Notes: generated by a model not told the origin, from the letters alone. A stretch of DNA of 64,000 nucleotides from Plotosus lineatus (GCA_024760905.1 CM045733.1:36716501-36780500), one strand, 5' to 3'; shown: positions 23,860 through 36,661, counted from the first letter of the stretch. Numbers and translations: made by a program.

Positions 23860-26800
23860 AGCAAAGATACTACTTACTTATCTTCAAGCCATAAGCCATA
23901 AGCTCATAAGGCCGACCAGCATCCTCTGCCACCCCGCTCAATCTTTCACTGCTGCGCCTGATTCGTTCCATGTCTGCCACTCTAGTTCCTTTCGTTCAGC
24001 TTCAGCGCTTTGCCTCCATGTTGTTCTTGGGGGACCTCTCTTTCTTCTCCCCTCTGTTTTGCCCACTTTGTACGTTTCTGTCCTGCAGTAGAGCTCATTA
24101 TTGCTGATTTTTGTTGGCCAGAAAAGCCGGAAAATTCTCCTAAGACACTTCCTCTGGAATCTGTCCAGCCTGATGGTATCTCCTTCATTTAATTTCCACA
24201 TCTTTGCACCATAAAGTAGCACTTACATTACATTGCTGTTAAATACCCCGATCTTAGTCTTTCTGCTGTACTTGCTTGATTTCCAGAAGGGAGCAAGCAT
24301 GGCGAAGGCAGTCCTTGCTACACTTAGCCTGTGCTTTATGTCTTCTGTAGATCCTCCAGTCTTATTTAGCACAGCACCGAGGTACCTGAAGGTGCCCCCA
24401 TCTTCAACACTTCTGCCCTTGATCTCAATAGGGCTGGTTTCTCTGTTGTTCAATCTTAACACCTTGGTCTTGTCAGTATTGATTTGGAGACCCATACTCT
24501 TAGCAAGTTGACATAGTCTTTCTGTATTCTCTTGCATATGCTGGTGCCTACTGGACAGAAGGGTGATGTCATCAGCATAGTCCAAGTCTTCAAGCTGGGT
24601 GGTAAACTTCCATCTGATGCCTGTTCTCTTTCCGCTAGTTGGTTTCCTCATAATCCAGTCCACAGCAATGGTGAAATGAAACCCAGACATTACACAACCT
24701 TGTCGAACTCCAGTTCTGACGGGGAACCACTCTGATGTCTGTCCATTGTTAATGATGCAACTACAGATTCCGTTGTACATCTCTTTAATGATCTCAATGA
24801 AAAGATCAGGAATCCTTTACAGCTTCAGTATCTTCCAGAGCTTCACACTGTCAATGTTGTCAAAAGCCTTGCAGATTTGAATGAAATTGAGGTACAGTGG
24901 AGATTGACACGCAATGCTTTGTTCAACAATGTTTCGCAAGATGAAAATCTGTTCAGCTGTTCCATGTCCTTTTCTATAAGCTGCTTGCTCATTCCTCAAT
25001 CTTCATTCCCTCCTTTTTGAATCCTCTCTATGATAACTCTGCAGAACACTTTTCCAGGTATGGAGAGCAGTGATATTCCTCTACTATTGTCACATGTAGT
25101 CACATCACCTTTCTTTGGTATTTTTTGCTATCATTGATTTTTCCAATCGCCCGGAATTGTGCTTGATTTTCTCACACTTTCAAATGTGCAGCAACTTCTT
25201 GGATGTTATCTCGCTTCCAGCTTTCAACATTTCACTGCTGATGTTGTCCACACCGGCTGCGTTACCACTCTTTAACTTTATCACTGCCTTTTTCACCTCT
25301 TCTTCTGTAAAAGGCCTAGTGTTGATTTCTTCTATAATTTCGATGTTGTTGAGGTCGAACTCATCCTCGGCTTCATCTTCATTGCACAGGTTTTCCCACA
25401 TTTAATACCTCTTCAAAGTGCTCTTTTCATCTCTAAAGTGTTTGATCTTCTTCAATGAGTAGCTTACCATTCTTATCTCTCACTCCAGTTGTTGACAGTC
25501 TCTTTTTATTACACAGTTTTGTAATCTTATACAGAGTTCCCATGTCATTTGTCTTTGCAGCATGCTCTTTCTCCTCAGCAAGTCTGTTGATCATCTCTCG
25601 CTTATCTGCTCGAACCTTCATCCTCACATTCTGATCCATATTCCTATACTGTTGCTGTTTGATGGTTTGTATTCTCTTTGAGCTTGCACAGTTTATTTCA
25701 CTTTTCACCTTTTTTCCTTTCATCTATAGCCTTCCAGGTGTCACTGCTGATCCATTCCTTATGCTCCCTTTGCTTCTTTCCCAAGATGTTCTCCGCTACC
25801 TCTATGTAAACTGTAGTGAAGTTCTTCCAGTCTCTTTGCATATTATCCTCATCTGTAGCATCCTGCGTACTCTCTTCTATTGCTGTTCTTCAACTGCAGT
25901 GCGAACTGCTTTTGGACACCTTTTTGTTTCAGGAGTGCGGTATTATATGTTGTCCTTTTGCTGGCATTCCTGGCTTTGTATCATGAAAGCCTATGCTTCA
26001 CTTTGCCAACTCAACACCCCTCATGGCTCAGACATCTGTAAGATATCTTCTGTAGCTTCCATTGATGATGAAGTGGTCAATTTGATTTTTGTCTCTGTTG
26101 TTTGGTGAGGCCCACATATATTTATATATGTCTTTGTGTTTGAAGAGTGTGCCTCCAATCACTAGATTGTACAGTGAGTCGTCGACTTACGACCGCGTTT
26201 GGTTCCGGCGACCGGTCGTAACTCCATCTGGTTGTATGTCGACTTTCCATCCAAATACACTCATGCCAAACAAAAACAGATGGATAAATCTTGCGCATTT
26301 AAATCTATACATCAATTTTCGATTCCACGTCACTGTGGCACGCAGCGGAGAGCCAATCCTTTCTGTACTCTACTGTGTGGGCGGGTCCCATAGCTTCAAA
26401 CTCCAATTTTATTGGATTATAACAACAGCCACAGACTGTGCGTGTTGTTTGAGTAAAGAGATAAATTTCCCTCATTTTAATCAGCTCATTTCCACGAAGC
26501 CAAGCACAGCTGGCAAGCAAACACAAATGGACAGACATGGAAAAACTTCAACCCACAGACCAGCTGATTGCCAAAACTTGGGACGCGCTTCCTGTCACAT
26601 AAACACTGCAGCGTGTGAGTCCAATAAAATTAGAGCTTCAAGGTATTGGACCCGCCCACACAGAAAGGATTGGCTCTCAGCTTCGTGCCACAGTGGCGTG
26701 GCATTGAAAGTAGATGAATAGATTTGCTCTGAGCTCTGAGCAGTTAGAAAGTGAAGCTGCATCATCTCCTGCTTGGCCTTTTAAGATACTGGTGCTGCCG

Positions 26801-27725
26801 GCAGCACAATCAACTGTCGTACGCAACACTCGCACTGCACTGCCATGAATCATGCTTCACGACTTTTGCGGTTGTAAAGTCAATCAGACGTAACTCGCAT
26901 AGGTCGTAAGTCGATGACTCACTGTATTCCTGACACAATTCAACTAGTCTCTCTCCATTCTCATTCATATTGCCCAAACCTTCTTTGCCTCACACTCTTG
27001 TGTGGTTTCCATTGCTGCTCCCCACTTTGGCATTGTGTCACCCTTTAGGATGAGAAACAATGCTTTGGTGCTAATTCAATCTCCTTTTGTAGTTGTTCAT
27101 AGAAAGCATCTTTCTCCTCTTCATCAGCATCATTGGTAGGGCTGTAGAGTTGTAAGATGGTAGCTTTCACATACTTTGAATTGAATCGGGCGCTTATGAC
27201 TCTTTCACTCACTGGGTTCCACTTGATCAAATATTTTCTCATCTCATGCTACACCCTTGTAATGTTGATACTCCGAACTAGAGTATAGGACAGACTGTCC
27301 GGTGTTGACTTTCACTTCTCCTATTCTGGTCCATTTCAGCTCGCTTAGACCGAGCACGTCAGGTGATATCTCCACATTTCTCGAGCTACTATTGCAGTTT
27401 TCCCGATGGCATACATGGTCCCTACGTTCCAGCAGCCTACACGGATGAATTTCCTTGTTGTCAGTAGTTGTCCCATTCATGCCATTCTCAGGTTGGAGGC
27501 TTCCCTAGGGCTTTCATCCCCAACCGTCATATGGGCATCTTCGCATCTAAGATCCTCCTCTTTCGGGATTTCGCATGACATGGTTCTGTGACAATTTTGG
27601 ATAGCGTCGTTTACTGTGCAATTTTCCGTAATCAGAATTTTTTACGGGAAGGGGTGATTAGACTCTTGCCTAACCCTCCTCCTTTTTCATCCAGGCTTGG
27701 GACCGGCATAGGCGGAGTTATAGCA
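23860..27725 (-). mobile_element. Second RTE-like LINE, decayed, with nested insertion
   Basis: Minus-strand order: leader near 27725-27690 (GGCTTGGGACCGGCAT reversed), endonuclease fragments (27480-27045; VLGLSELKWT, YSPTNDADEEEKDAFY) and a linker. The reverse transcriptase follows (25401-25180, 24999-24817, 24780-24223; VRTGVRQGC, LDYADDITLLSS), then the C-terminal part (24222-23938; RRGPPRTTW). It differs clearly from the five-copy family but shares its leader motif. Many frameshifts make it a pseudoelement. A Tigger-like element (26172-26924) interrupts the endonuclease region. Confidence 0.8.
26172..26924. mobile_element. Tigger-like foldback element nested in LINE
   Basis: The termini are CAGTGAGTCGTCGACTTACG and its near complement at 26905-26924, with TA on both sides (26170-26171, 26925-26926). 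Inside, about 26325-26420 and 26610-26715 are inverted copies (GAGAGCCAATCCTTTCTGT against the reversed form), giving a long hairpin. It carries no transposase. It splits the LINE endonuclease region, so it inserted after that LINE. Confidence 0.8.
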
Positions 27726-28221
27726 AAGCTAATGTAAACAGAAATAGCCACTCTCAGCAAAACCATTTAATTTCAGTCGGTCACAGTCACAAAGAGTGTA
27801 AATATACAACACCGGCTCTAGAACAGAAAGAAGCTAAAAGAACCAAAAAAAGCAGAGGCTTTCTTATGGAATGCCAAGACAGATCAAGGTGACAGGAGAG
27901 CTTAATGACAGCTTAATGATAGGTGGAAAATATGTTGATAGAAATAATGAAGCAAGCAGGAAAATAGATCTTTAAACTTCACAGGTTTCAAATGTCAGAG
28001 AAAAATAGAAGAGCAGTGGCAGATAAACATGTCAGTGTAAACTTGGCTAAAAATGACCATGAAGTGGCAGCCTGAGCATGCATGCAATGTCTCAGCCTGC
28101 CTTCATCATTTTATCAATCACCAGAGCAAATGCTGCAACCCACATAGACAACATCAGTCAAGAGTCCAGAGCCCATGCAAACTGGATGCACTTAACACAG
28201 TATACATACAACAGAAAAAAC
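27726..28221. other. Intronic sequence, nothing recognised
   Basis: No exon or known repeat end was identified. Confidence 0.4.
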
Positions 28222-28565
28222 ATTCATTCATTCATTTTTCTGAACAACTTAATCTTAATTAGGGTCACGGGAAGGCTGGTGCCCATCTCAGTCAAGTCTG
28301 GGCGATGGCAGGATACACCCTGGACACCATCGCAGGGCCAACACTCACACAAACATTTATACTCACACTCACACCTAAGGGTGATTTGGAACAGGTAATT
28401 AACCTACTGTGCATGTTTTTGGCTTGTGGGAGGAAACCAGAGTAGCCAGAGGAAACCCACACAAGCATGGGGAGAACATGCAAACTCCACACAAACACCA
28501 AGGCTAGGAAAAGGACTTTCTCGCTGTGAGGAGGACGTGGTAACCACTACACCATCGTGCCACCA
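28222..28565 (-). mobile_element. tRNA-derived SINE, nearly complete, reversed
   Basis: The minus strand starts near 28565 with a tRNA-like head (GATGGTGTAGTGGTTACCAC fits an A box). It continues through GTTTGCATGTTCTCC and CAGGGTGTATCCTGCC and ends at an ATGAATGAATG tail near 28222. This is the best-preserved member of the SINE type seen elsewhere in the window. Confidence 0.75.
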
Positions 28566-28811
28566 AACAGAACAACAAATAAGAGAAAATATGTGTTTCT
28601 TCTACCTGGTCATCCCAAAGCATGCTACATAAGTTAGTGCTAGAAATCAGACAGTGAGTCACCTGCTGAGAGAACACCTGCTGTTCTTCTTCAGTTAGTC
28701 CATCCCTTCTCTTTTACAAATGATTGGCATTACCCATAAATCTTGAGTTATCAAAAGCATGTTTGCTTTCTGTTGCTGAAAGCACAAATCTACTGTTTCA
28801 ATTTTCAAGTT

Positions 28812-29132
28812 AATTCATTCATTTTCTGAATCACTTAATCCTAATTTGGGTCATGGGAGAGGTAGTCACCCATCTCATCTGACTAGGTGAAAGCAGAGTA
28901 CACCCTGGACTTGCCAGGCCATCGCAGGGCAGAAGCACACTGACAGCAATATAGTCTATCTTTACAGATGACAGCAATGGTTCTTTTTCGTGCCTCTCAA
29001 CACAAACATTGAGAGACATGGCTGGCCTTTGATAATCGAGTTAGCTACTCTAGGGGACAGCAATGACAACCCGGTTAACCCCCTGACCTTGCGATCAGTA
29101 AACCTGCACCCTACCAAGTGGCTACTATAATG
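28812..29132 (-). mobile_element. tRNA-derived SINE, reversed
   Basis: The left edge TTAATTCATTCATTTTCTGA is the 3' end. The body includes CAGCAATGGTTCTTTTTCGT, GAGTTAGCTA and CCTTGCGATCAGTAAACC, the reverse of blocks in the + copies at 44340 and 51475. It is diverged. Confidence 0.65.
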
Positions 29133-30687
29133 CCTCAAGTTTCAAATTTTGTTCTCATATACAGATAACAATGTAATATCATTCCCTGCAGTGAAATTCT
29201 TGCACTCAGAGACCCCTCAACATTGATACAAGGACTATTAGGAAATGGTTACAGGAGGTCGTGGAGAAACTACAGGGTTTTTTTTTTTTTTTTTTTTTTT
29301 TTGTTTGTTTGTTTTTTTGAGGTGATAGACTGGCAGGCACTCTGTGAGCCTCGCGGTGAGGACATCAATGGGCTCACTGAGTGTATTTCAGATTACACAA
29401 ATTTCTGCATTGACTCCATTGTTCTAGTTCAGATGGTCTATTATTACCAAAAAAACCATGGGTGACTAAAGATATCAAAGTCCTCCTTCATGAAAAGAAG
29501 AGGGTTTTCATGGTGGGCAACTTATAGGAAGTGAGAAGGATTACTGTGAGTTAGGATCAGAGAGACGAAAAACAATTACAGGAGGAAACTAGAGTGGAAA
29601 TTCCAATAGAACATTCAACAAAGAGGTGTGGAGTGGTATGAAGACCATCACTGGTTAATGGAAATCCAACCATGGAGAAGCCAAGGATTATCAGCAAGCC
29701 TGAAACCCCTGCCATGCCACCCCCCCCTTTTTACACCACTGCCTCCTGCGATGGACTTGACAGCCCTTGTCTACCTGTGAACTTCACCCATGATTATGTT
29801 CAGTGAAAGCTGAAAAGAAAGGTCGCATGATTGGGCGGGTGGGTATCCTTAAAGTATGTGCTACCATCTCTGTGGAGGATTATACAACATCTTCATGTTG
29901 AGCCTGAGTCTGCAGAGTCTGTGTGGTGGAATATGTCATGTCTTGTCTTGTTCCTGTATCAAAGACACCACTAGTGGCCCCTGGGATTACAGATCTGTGG
30001 CAATGGGCCACTGGGATTTGATATTTTAGGATTACAGACCTGGGGGGCCATACCTCTGGACTGGCAGACCAGGATGGTAATTACCCTTTTTAAAAAAAAA
30101 CTATTGTGAACTCACTCTTCAGCCTACCTGGAAAAGACTATGCAGGAGTACGGGGGTGGGGCTCCAACTGATTGTCCAACCGCGGATTCAGGAAGGATGG
30201 TGTTGTTTTTGTCCTGACCAGAGTTTGCCCAATTTGTCCCCCTGTGTAAAATGCTACTAAAATGCCGTGAGCAGAATTATCTGCACTTAAATGTGACAAA
30301 GACCAAGGAACTAATTGTGGATTTTAGGAGATCTAAAACCCCAGCAAGCATTGTTTCCATGCAGGGCGCCAATGTGGAAATAGTGGAGCATTAAAAATAC
30401 CCTGGGGTTCATATTAATAATAAATTGGACATGATTAAGAACACAACTGCACTTTACAAGAAGGGCAAGAGCAGTCCCATTGTTCAACATCTGCTGAACA
30501 ATGTATACAGCTGAGTCTGTTATGGCCAGTGGTATGATGTACGGCAGGGGTCCCAACCTTTTTATCACCGCGGATCGGTCAACGCTTGCCAATTTTACCT
30601 CGGGTGGGGTGTGTGTGTGTGTGTGTGTGTGTCATAGATTCTTTATATTGTAAATATAATTTATATAAATTAATAATAATAACAATA

Positions 30688-30694
30688 TTTATTA

Positions 30695-30750
<56 letters not shown>

Positions 30751-30765
30751 TTGATAGTGACAATA

Positions 30766-30800
<35 letters not shown>
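30688..30800. repeat. (ATT)n / (AAT)n microsatellite
   Basis: An ATT run about 30695-30750 and an AAT run about 30768-30800 surround a short spacer. A similar AAT run resumes at 31621-31672 after the nested element. Confidence 0.9.
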
Positions 30801-30801
<1 letters not shown>

Positions 30802-30802
<1 letters not shown>

Positions 30803-31618
30803 CATATTCGACATAATAAGCACCCTGATCCAATACACCCCCCCCCATTGTTTTTGCTCTTACGTCTAATAACCTCCCATGTGTACTGTGAGCAAAATCG
30901 TAGGTCAAACTTACCAATTTTATTCGATCAGTCTCTGTAAACGTAAAATGAGGTGTTCACTGCCTGGAAAAGTCAATTTACATGGTATGTCAAGACCCCC
31001 TGCCACTGGGGAATGTCTATAATGTTCATCAGTAACAACACATTTGATTGTTCCGCTGTGCTTTAAAAAACAGGAAACTATTTCGCTGTGCTCTCTTGGT
31101 GAATGTCCAACAACCGATGAACCATTATAAACTGCAAAACTATGGGATGCTCTGAATGAATGGAGCAATGAACCAGATATGGACCGATCAGAAAGTTATG
31201 ATGAGTATTTTTCACCCGATTCTCCTGCTCACTAACTTGACAAATTTAAAGATGTTTCTGGCCATGTTCTTTTGTTTATGTTCTTGTTGATTGGTTGACT
31301 GTGCCATGTTGTAAAGTTGACATTCGTGCTAATTGGCACAATTTTACTTTCAGGAAAATGTTTAAAGGAACAGCATCGTGAGGGAAAAGTAATGGGTCTT
31401 TTATTAAAAATTTATGCTGTTTTCTGTTTATTTTCAGCTTTCATTTAAGTAGTTTGGTTGATATTACAAAATGAATAATATAAATACCAGTAAAACTCTT
31501 TTATTCTTCTGTTATTATTCATGTTTTCCACCGCTATTGTAATAAGCACTTCCGTTCCACGCCACTGGTAACATTTTAATAAGCGCCCACCGATTCCAAC
31601 TTATCACGTTGAAGATGG
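30802..31618 (-). mobile_element. TATTCGAC-type TIR element, copy 2
   Basis: Ends: CCATATTCGACATAATAAGC at left, and at right a sequence whose complement starts CCATCTTCAACGTGATAAG. TA lies on both sides, inside an AAT microsatellite, which explains the TA target. It shares with copies 1 and 3 the block encoding AKLWDALNEWSNE and DEYFSPDSPAH (+ strand, about 31135-31235). No complete transposase is present. Confidence 0.75.
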
Positions 31619-31620
31619 TA

Positions 31621-31672
<52 letters not shown>

Positions 31673-32329
31673 GCACTAAATGAATGTTATTTTTCAGCAG
31701 CTGAAATAAAGTCGTTTGGGAAGTAGAGCTTGAACTTTTCTTTAAAAAAAAACAAAAAAACACAGGTGATGGTGCACGAGGTGGGAGAATGAAGGCTCAG
31801 GCTCAGTCTCACCCAAAATCCCCGCTATTGTTTGAAACATGTCTAACTCGCCTCTGTTCATGCGCCGTCCCCTAGTGGGTTACATTTTAGCACTCAAATG
31901 ACCAACGTGTAACCAAGAGAATCTGGTTATTTTTCAAAATAAAAGACTTTTAAAAAAATAAAGATCGTTCAGACTCAGATAATAAATAAAACGGAAATAA
32001 TGAATTATTTCTTCTGTGGACCAGTACCAATTGAGCCGGTGGTTGGGGACCCCTGATGTACGCTGTTGCATGCTGATGCAGCAGGCTGAGAGTTGCTGAC
32101 ACCAACAGATTTTAAAAAATTAATCTGGCCAGTAACGTTGTGAGGATGGAGCTGGACCTTCTGACAATAGTGCTGGGAAAGCAATTGCTATCCAAAATAT
32201 GGACATAAGTGAGAAATACCTTTCATCACTTCACAACATGCTTACCAATTACAGGACTACGTTCACATGTGCACAACTTCCTCTGGGATCAATAACGTAT
32301 TCTGAGTCTGAATAAAGGTGTTCAGCTCT

Positions 32330-33480
32330 TCAGGTAGAAAAGCAATCATCTCCCCCACATTGAAGCCTTTTAATTTTTAGTTTATGATGCTCCAAAGCCC
32401 ACTCTACATGCTTAATGGTTGTTCACAGTAAGAGGATTCCACCATTTCTCTGTACTGCCCCATAGCCATTTTTATTGCTTTTCTCAAATCGTATCAGGTT
32501 TTCCTGTCTTCACATGGGTCTATGCAGATATCCTCACTCTGAGCACAGCGTGGACCTCTTCCCTTGACCTGCAGCTTCTGGTTGGGATACGTCCATATAG
32601 TAACCTGCAGTATGATGTCATCGACAGATTTGTGTATGCATCTGGTAATGTACATGTTGTGGTCCTTCAAGTTATTGTTGGCGGCCATTCAGAAAACCTC
32701 AGAGTCCGCAGTGCAGAAGTAGTGATGTCTGATTGGTTAGTCCAGCATTGAACTGAGCACATAATTTGGCGCTCATACTTTAGCCCCTGCTTATAGGCTG
32801 GTAGTAGTCTGATTTGCCGAAGCCTGGTGAGCAGGGCGAGCATCTGCGAACAGGGTGTAAACATAATCCAGGAAGTTATATACTTGCATTGGAAAGTACT
32901 GGTTGTACTTTGACAGAATATTCTTCATGTTTACCTTGTTAAAGTCACCAGCAATGATGAAACCACCTACAGGAATAGCACTTCCTGCTGTTCTCCCTTA
33001 TAAACTTTGTCCAGCGCCTGTGTGGTGTTGGCATATGGTGGGAATACAAACAGTGGCATAGAACACTGCTGCAAACTCTTTGGGCAGATAAAAAAGAACT
33101 GCATTTCAAAATGGTGTTGAAGATAAGGAGAGCACCCCAACAAAACTCTTTGTACATCTATACACCACCACTTGTGAGTGCACATTCCGCCCCCCTTGCA
33201 CTTCCATAATTCCTCTGTTTAGTCCTGGTGGGGAATGGAGAGGCCCTTAGGAACACTAGCCAAGTCAGGGACTGAAGGGTCCAATCATGTCTCCATAAAA
33301 ATAATGACATTGCTGGCCATAATGTCCCATTGAAAATTTATCCCGGCTTGTAGTTCATTCAGCTTGTTTTCTAAATTTTGGACATTAACTAGGAGAACGC
33401 TGACCAGAAGTCTCACCCTTTCCACCCCTTTTCCTCTGGCATTGTTTCTGCTTAGGTAGCCAAGGTAAGCCACCTCCATT
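32330..33480 (-). mobile_element. L2/CR1-like LINE endonuclease half, decayed
   Basis: On the minus strand 33479-33285 encodes an endonuclease start (LLVNVQNLENKLNELQAGIN followed by FMETWLDPSVPD). Further downstream, 32688-32494 resembles the linker between endonuclease and RT (DDIILQVTIWTYPNQK). It has many stops and frameshifts. It lies opposite in direction to the neighbouring LINE at 29300-32300, which is of a similar type. Confidence 0.6.
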
Positions 33481-33966
33481 CATTAAAACAACTGTTTGTA
33501 TGGTCCAAGATTGTGAGCATTCTCAAATATTTAGAAGAGTCTGTCTGTCATCGATGATCAATGTGATGCATATTGGCAAAAAACAAGAAAGCTAAATAGA
33601 TAGCACTAGAAAAAAAAGCAAAATTTCTTTTTAAAAAGCGACTCTCCTTACCAATGCCATCTTGGGTCCTGCTGGTCACCAATATGATCAGGAGATTTGT
33701 GTTTTGAGTCTTCTCATTATTCTAGATGGTACAGCACAATTCTGGCATCTAATGGACATATATGGACATATACTAGTGGTTTAAAATGATGCAACAATCA
33801 TTAATTAATTCATTAATTCATTCATTTTCTAGGCCATTTGATCCACATTCGGGTTGCAGGAAGGCTTGGCTATATATTACTATATTTCATATAGTTATAA
33901 CTAGTTCACTCCTGGACTCTGCATACAAGGGTGGTGATCTTGAATACATTGTGGATCAGGGGGATT
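33481..33966. other. Intronic sequence with SINE tail fragment
   Basis: At 33800-33865, CATTAATTCATTCATTTTCT with GGGTTGCAGGAAGGCTTGG is the 3' end of a reversed SINE. The rest is unassigned. Confidence 0.4.
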
Positions 33967-34999
33967 ACTGTATTTTCCAGATTAATTAGTTCGGTGTAAA
34001 CGTCACATTGGCCAAAAATGTAGAATAAAGAAGAAAAAAAACATATAAGTCGCACTGGACTATAAGTCACAAACCCATGGAAACTGTCTACTTTGGCTTG
34101 GAAATCTGCTGACAGTCTTTCTGACGTTGTGGTCCTCTCTCTGATAGAGAGGCGGTTGTGTTGCATAAAGTGGTAACACCAAGAAAGTCCTCACGCAAAG
34201 TTATTTATATTTATATCCTTGACAACTACCTGGACGTAAAGACACAACAACTGCACTGTTGACTAGCCTCTCCCTGCAGCACGTTGCTCAAGCCCTCATG
34301 TCCGAACTCATTCCTCTAGCTGTGACCATCTAGCTTTCAGCCTGTGAGTAGCTTTTAGCCTGTAATTAGCTTTTTTGTTTTCTTCATGGCAGTAATAATA
34401 ATCTCTGCTTTTCTGCCAATTTATTGCCTTCTTGCGGTGGTGAGTATAAAAATAAACAAGTGAAATTATGGTTGCTATTATTATAATGAACATAATTACA
34501 TGTAATAATTTCAATACCTGGACGTGGAGATGCAACTGCACTATTGACAAGCCTCTCCTTGAGGCATGTTGTTCAAGCACCCATGTGCGAGCTCGTTCCT
34601 CTATCTGTGGCCATCTATCTTTTAGCCCACGATTCGCCTTTTTTTTTCTACAGTGCAGTAATAGTAATCTCCGCTTTTCTCCAGTCCCTCACAAGTTTCT
34701 CGTTCACTCCAAATTTTCTTTCTGCTGCTTGATTACCATTTTCTGCTGCATATTTCACTACTTGCAGCTTGTAATCCGCAGAATAGAATTTTCTTTTTGT
34801 GGCCACTTCTTCAGTGGTGGATGAGCAGGTACTGGTACCCAAGCCTAGAGTACCCTCTTGTGGCTGTCAGTGTAGAAATAAGAAACATGTGAAATTATGT
34901 CTTATTATTTTGACGAACAGAATTATATGTAATAATTTCACCTATAAGTCGCTCTGGAGTATTCATCGCACTTTCAGCAAAAGTATGAAAAAAGTGTGA
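33967..34999 (-). mobile_element. Pogo-like DNA transposon, deleted
   Basis: The left end TGTATTTTCCAGATTAATTA and internal blocks CTATAAGTC recur near the right end (ACCTATAAGTCGCTCTGGAG at 34941-34960). The minus strand 34842-34648 encodes a pogo/CENP-B-type N-terminal DNA-binding region (KRKFYSADYKLQVVKYAAEN, then VRDWRKAE). The catalytic DDE part is absent, so it is non-autonomous. It shares this structure with the fragment at 9214-9775. The right terminus is not exact. Confidence 0.7.
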
Positions 35000-35442
35000 A
35001 CGAGACTAGGGGACGGAACGAACTGTATAGGTTATTGATCACATTAAGGGTGGAAAAAGTAGAGTGCTGTGTCAGCTTAATCCCGTACAGCCCAGTCTTA
35101 GAAAGTAATATTCGAAAATTTGTAATTAGAATTTGTTGTACATATGCAAAATAGGGTGTTACAGGGTTAAACTACTGGCACAGAGCACATAGAAATAAGA
35201 ATGTACATAATTTTAATAATTCAAGTGAAAACGTGGAGGTGAACTTGGTAGTGACTGAGTTCTGGCATTTTTAAATACTTTATTCGAATGGTTCATAGTT
35301 TTCCTGAGATAGTTTAAAGCTTTGCTGATTTTTAATATCTTTGTTTTCCTCCAAACACCTCAATTTCAAAGTTTTGTCTTTTCTTTGGTGTGCATGATTT
35401 CAAGAGTAAGCTGATTTATTGTTTTATAAATATAAAAATATA
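35000..35442. other. Intronic sequence, nothing recognised
   Basis: No exon or repeat terminus was recognised. Confidence 0.4.
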
Positions 35443-35610
35443 CAGACGCTCCCCAGCTTACGAATGAGTTAGGTTCCCGATGGCCGTTTGTTAGATGGAT
35501 TTGTTCGTAAGTTATTACAGGGCATTCTTTAGAGGGGGACGTATGTTTAAACCTTGTATGAGTAACCTATACGAATTTGTACTGTATACAATATGATCTC
35601 TCTCTCTCTG

Positions 35611-35662
<52 letters not shown>

Positions 35663-36087
35663 ATCATCACATTATCAGTATCATTATGTCCTGTGTTTAA
35701 ACTCCTGGTTCCGCTCAAGCACAGCACAGCGGATCTGATCAGATTTACAGAGAGCTTCACTATTATCCAGTTCATTATAATACTGGAGTCAAGTTGTTTC
35801 TTCTTTGAAACTTTTGGTAGGAGTTCAGAAATTTATCGTTCTGCTTCTCTTCCCGGACTGTGTCAGCCACGCCCCCCCTCTGCCGGAGCCTAGTATTAAG
35901 TGTACCTCAGGATAATGTTTAATCATATTTCAACCTTATATTTATGATATATCTTTCTGTAGATTTTATTCCATTTCTATTACTACTTGTTCTTCAATTT
36001 CATTTCACTTTCACTCTTGACCTCAGACTGGATATTAAAATCTCTGGATGTTTGTAAAACGAATGTTCGTAAGTGGGGGCACGTCTG
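35443..36087. mobile_element. Tigger-like non-autonomous element
   Basis: The ends are CAGACGCTCCCCAGCTTACG at left and CGTAAGTGGGGGCACGTCTG at right, with TA on both sides (35441-35442, 36088-36089). A (TC)n run lies at about 35597-35661. It has no transposase. A related left end occurs at 59485. Confidence 0.75.
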
Positions 36088-36570
36088 TATTTATTTTACC
36101 CTGTTTAGGAAGCTCAGTAGGATTGGTGTAACACTAGGTCCTGGGTTTAAGCTCCATGCTCATTAAGGACATTTTTGTTTGAAGTTTGCATGTGCTTACA
36201 CAGTCTTACGCTTGATGCTCTGGTTTCCTTCCATATTAAGATGATACAGAAGACACGAATGTTGGGCTGATAAATTATTACAAATTGCCACTAGGCATGA
36301 ATTGATGTTTGTCTGAAAGAGCATATTCTGTAGTAGGTTTGACTCCATCTCAGCTAAAATCATACTAAGGAACATTAATCAAAAAATTCACAAGTGTTCA
36401 CTGGGACTTGCGTGAATGAGTACCTTATCTAATGCATTTAGTGTAGTGCACAAAAAACCTCCAAATAATTTCCTAACGTAGACTATTAAAGTAAATTTGT
36501 ATGGATATATACTTCAAGGTAAATTCTCTATTCTTTTCCCCACATATATAAACATATATCATCTATACAG
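36088..36570. other. Intron end with a degenerate SINE-like patch
   Basis: 36110-36390 weakly resembles a + strand tRNA-SINE (GTCCTGGGTTTAAGCTCC as a possible B box, then GTTTGCATGTGCTTAC). Sequence from 36395 to the E2 acceptor is unassigned. Confidence 0.4.
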
Positions 36571-36661
36571 TGAGTATTCCAGCAAGTGAGAATGAATCTG
36601 TGATCACTGATATCCCTGCGACTGGCGATATAGAGGGAGAACCCTGCTGCACCCACATGGT
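36571..36661 (+). CDS. cacna1c-like exon E2: middle of I-II linker
   Basis: Continues the I-II cytoplasmic linker. It begins with two bases completing the codon started in E1, then SIPASENESVITDIPATGDIE. This resembles the mammalian Cav1.2 linker in the SMPTSETESVNTENVAGG region, which I recall from the family. It ends with GEPCCTHM and two bases of a Val codon. The acceptor is ATACAG and the donor is GTAAGT. It has 29 whole codons. It is much less conserved than E1, as expected for this loop. The phase fits the microexon E3 (giving Val-Asn) and also fits direct joining to E4. Confidence 0.9.

Larger units (their letters stand above)
30545..32055. mobile_element. hAT-like element nested in LINE
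   Basis: The terminal inverted repeats are CAGGGGTCCCAACC at left and GGTTGGGGACCCCTG at right. The flanks ATGTACGG (30537-30544) and ATGTACGC (32056-32063) form an 8-bp target duplication with one mismatch. No transposase frame was seen. A TIR element (30802-31618) and ATT/AAT microsatellites lie inside it. Confidence 0.8.
29300..32300 (+). mobile_element. L2/CR1-like LINE, decayed, interrupted by a hAT
   Basis: The + strand encodes a post-endonuclease linker (29310-29460; VIDWQALCEPRGEDINGLTE). A late RT block follows (about 30255-30520; NYLHLNVTKTKELIVDFRRS, YPGVHINNKLD). The terminal coding region lies at 32064-32300. Most of the RT core, including the catalytic motif, is missing and stops are frequent. 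The hAT at 30545-32055 separates the last two parts. The clade is assigned only from remembered motif style. Confidence 0.65.

Noticed and set aside
28222..28565. Functional tRNA gene
   Set aside because: The A-box-like head is part of a SINE body with tail. No cloverleaf or anticodon stem could be drawn with confidence.
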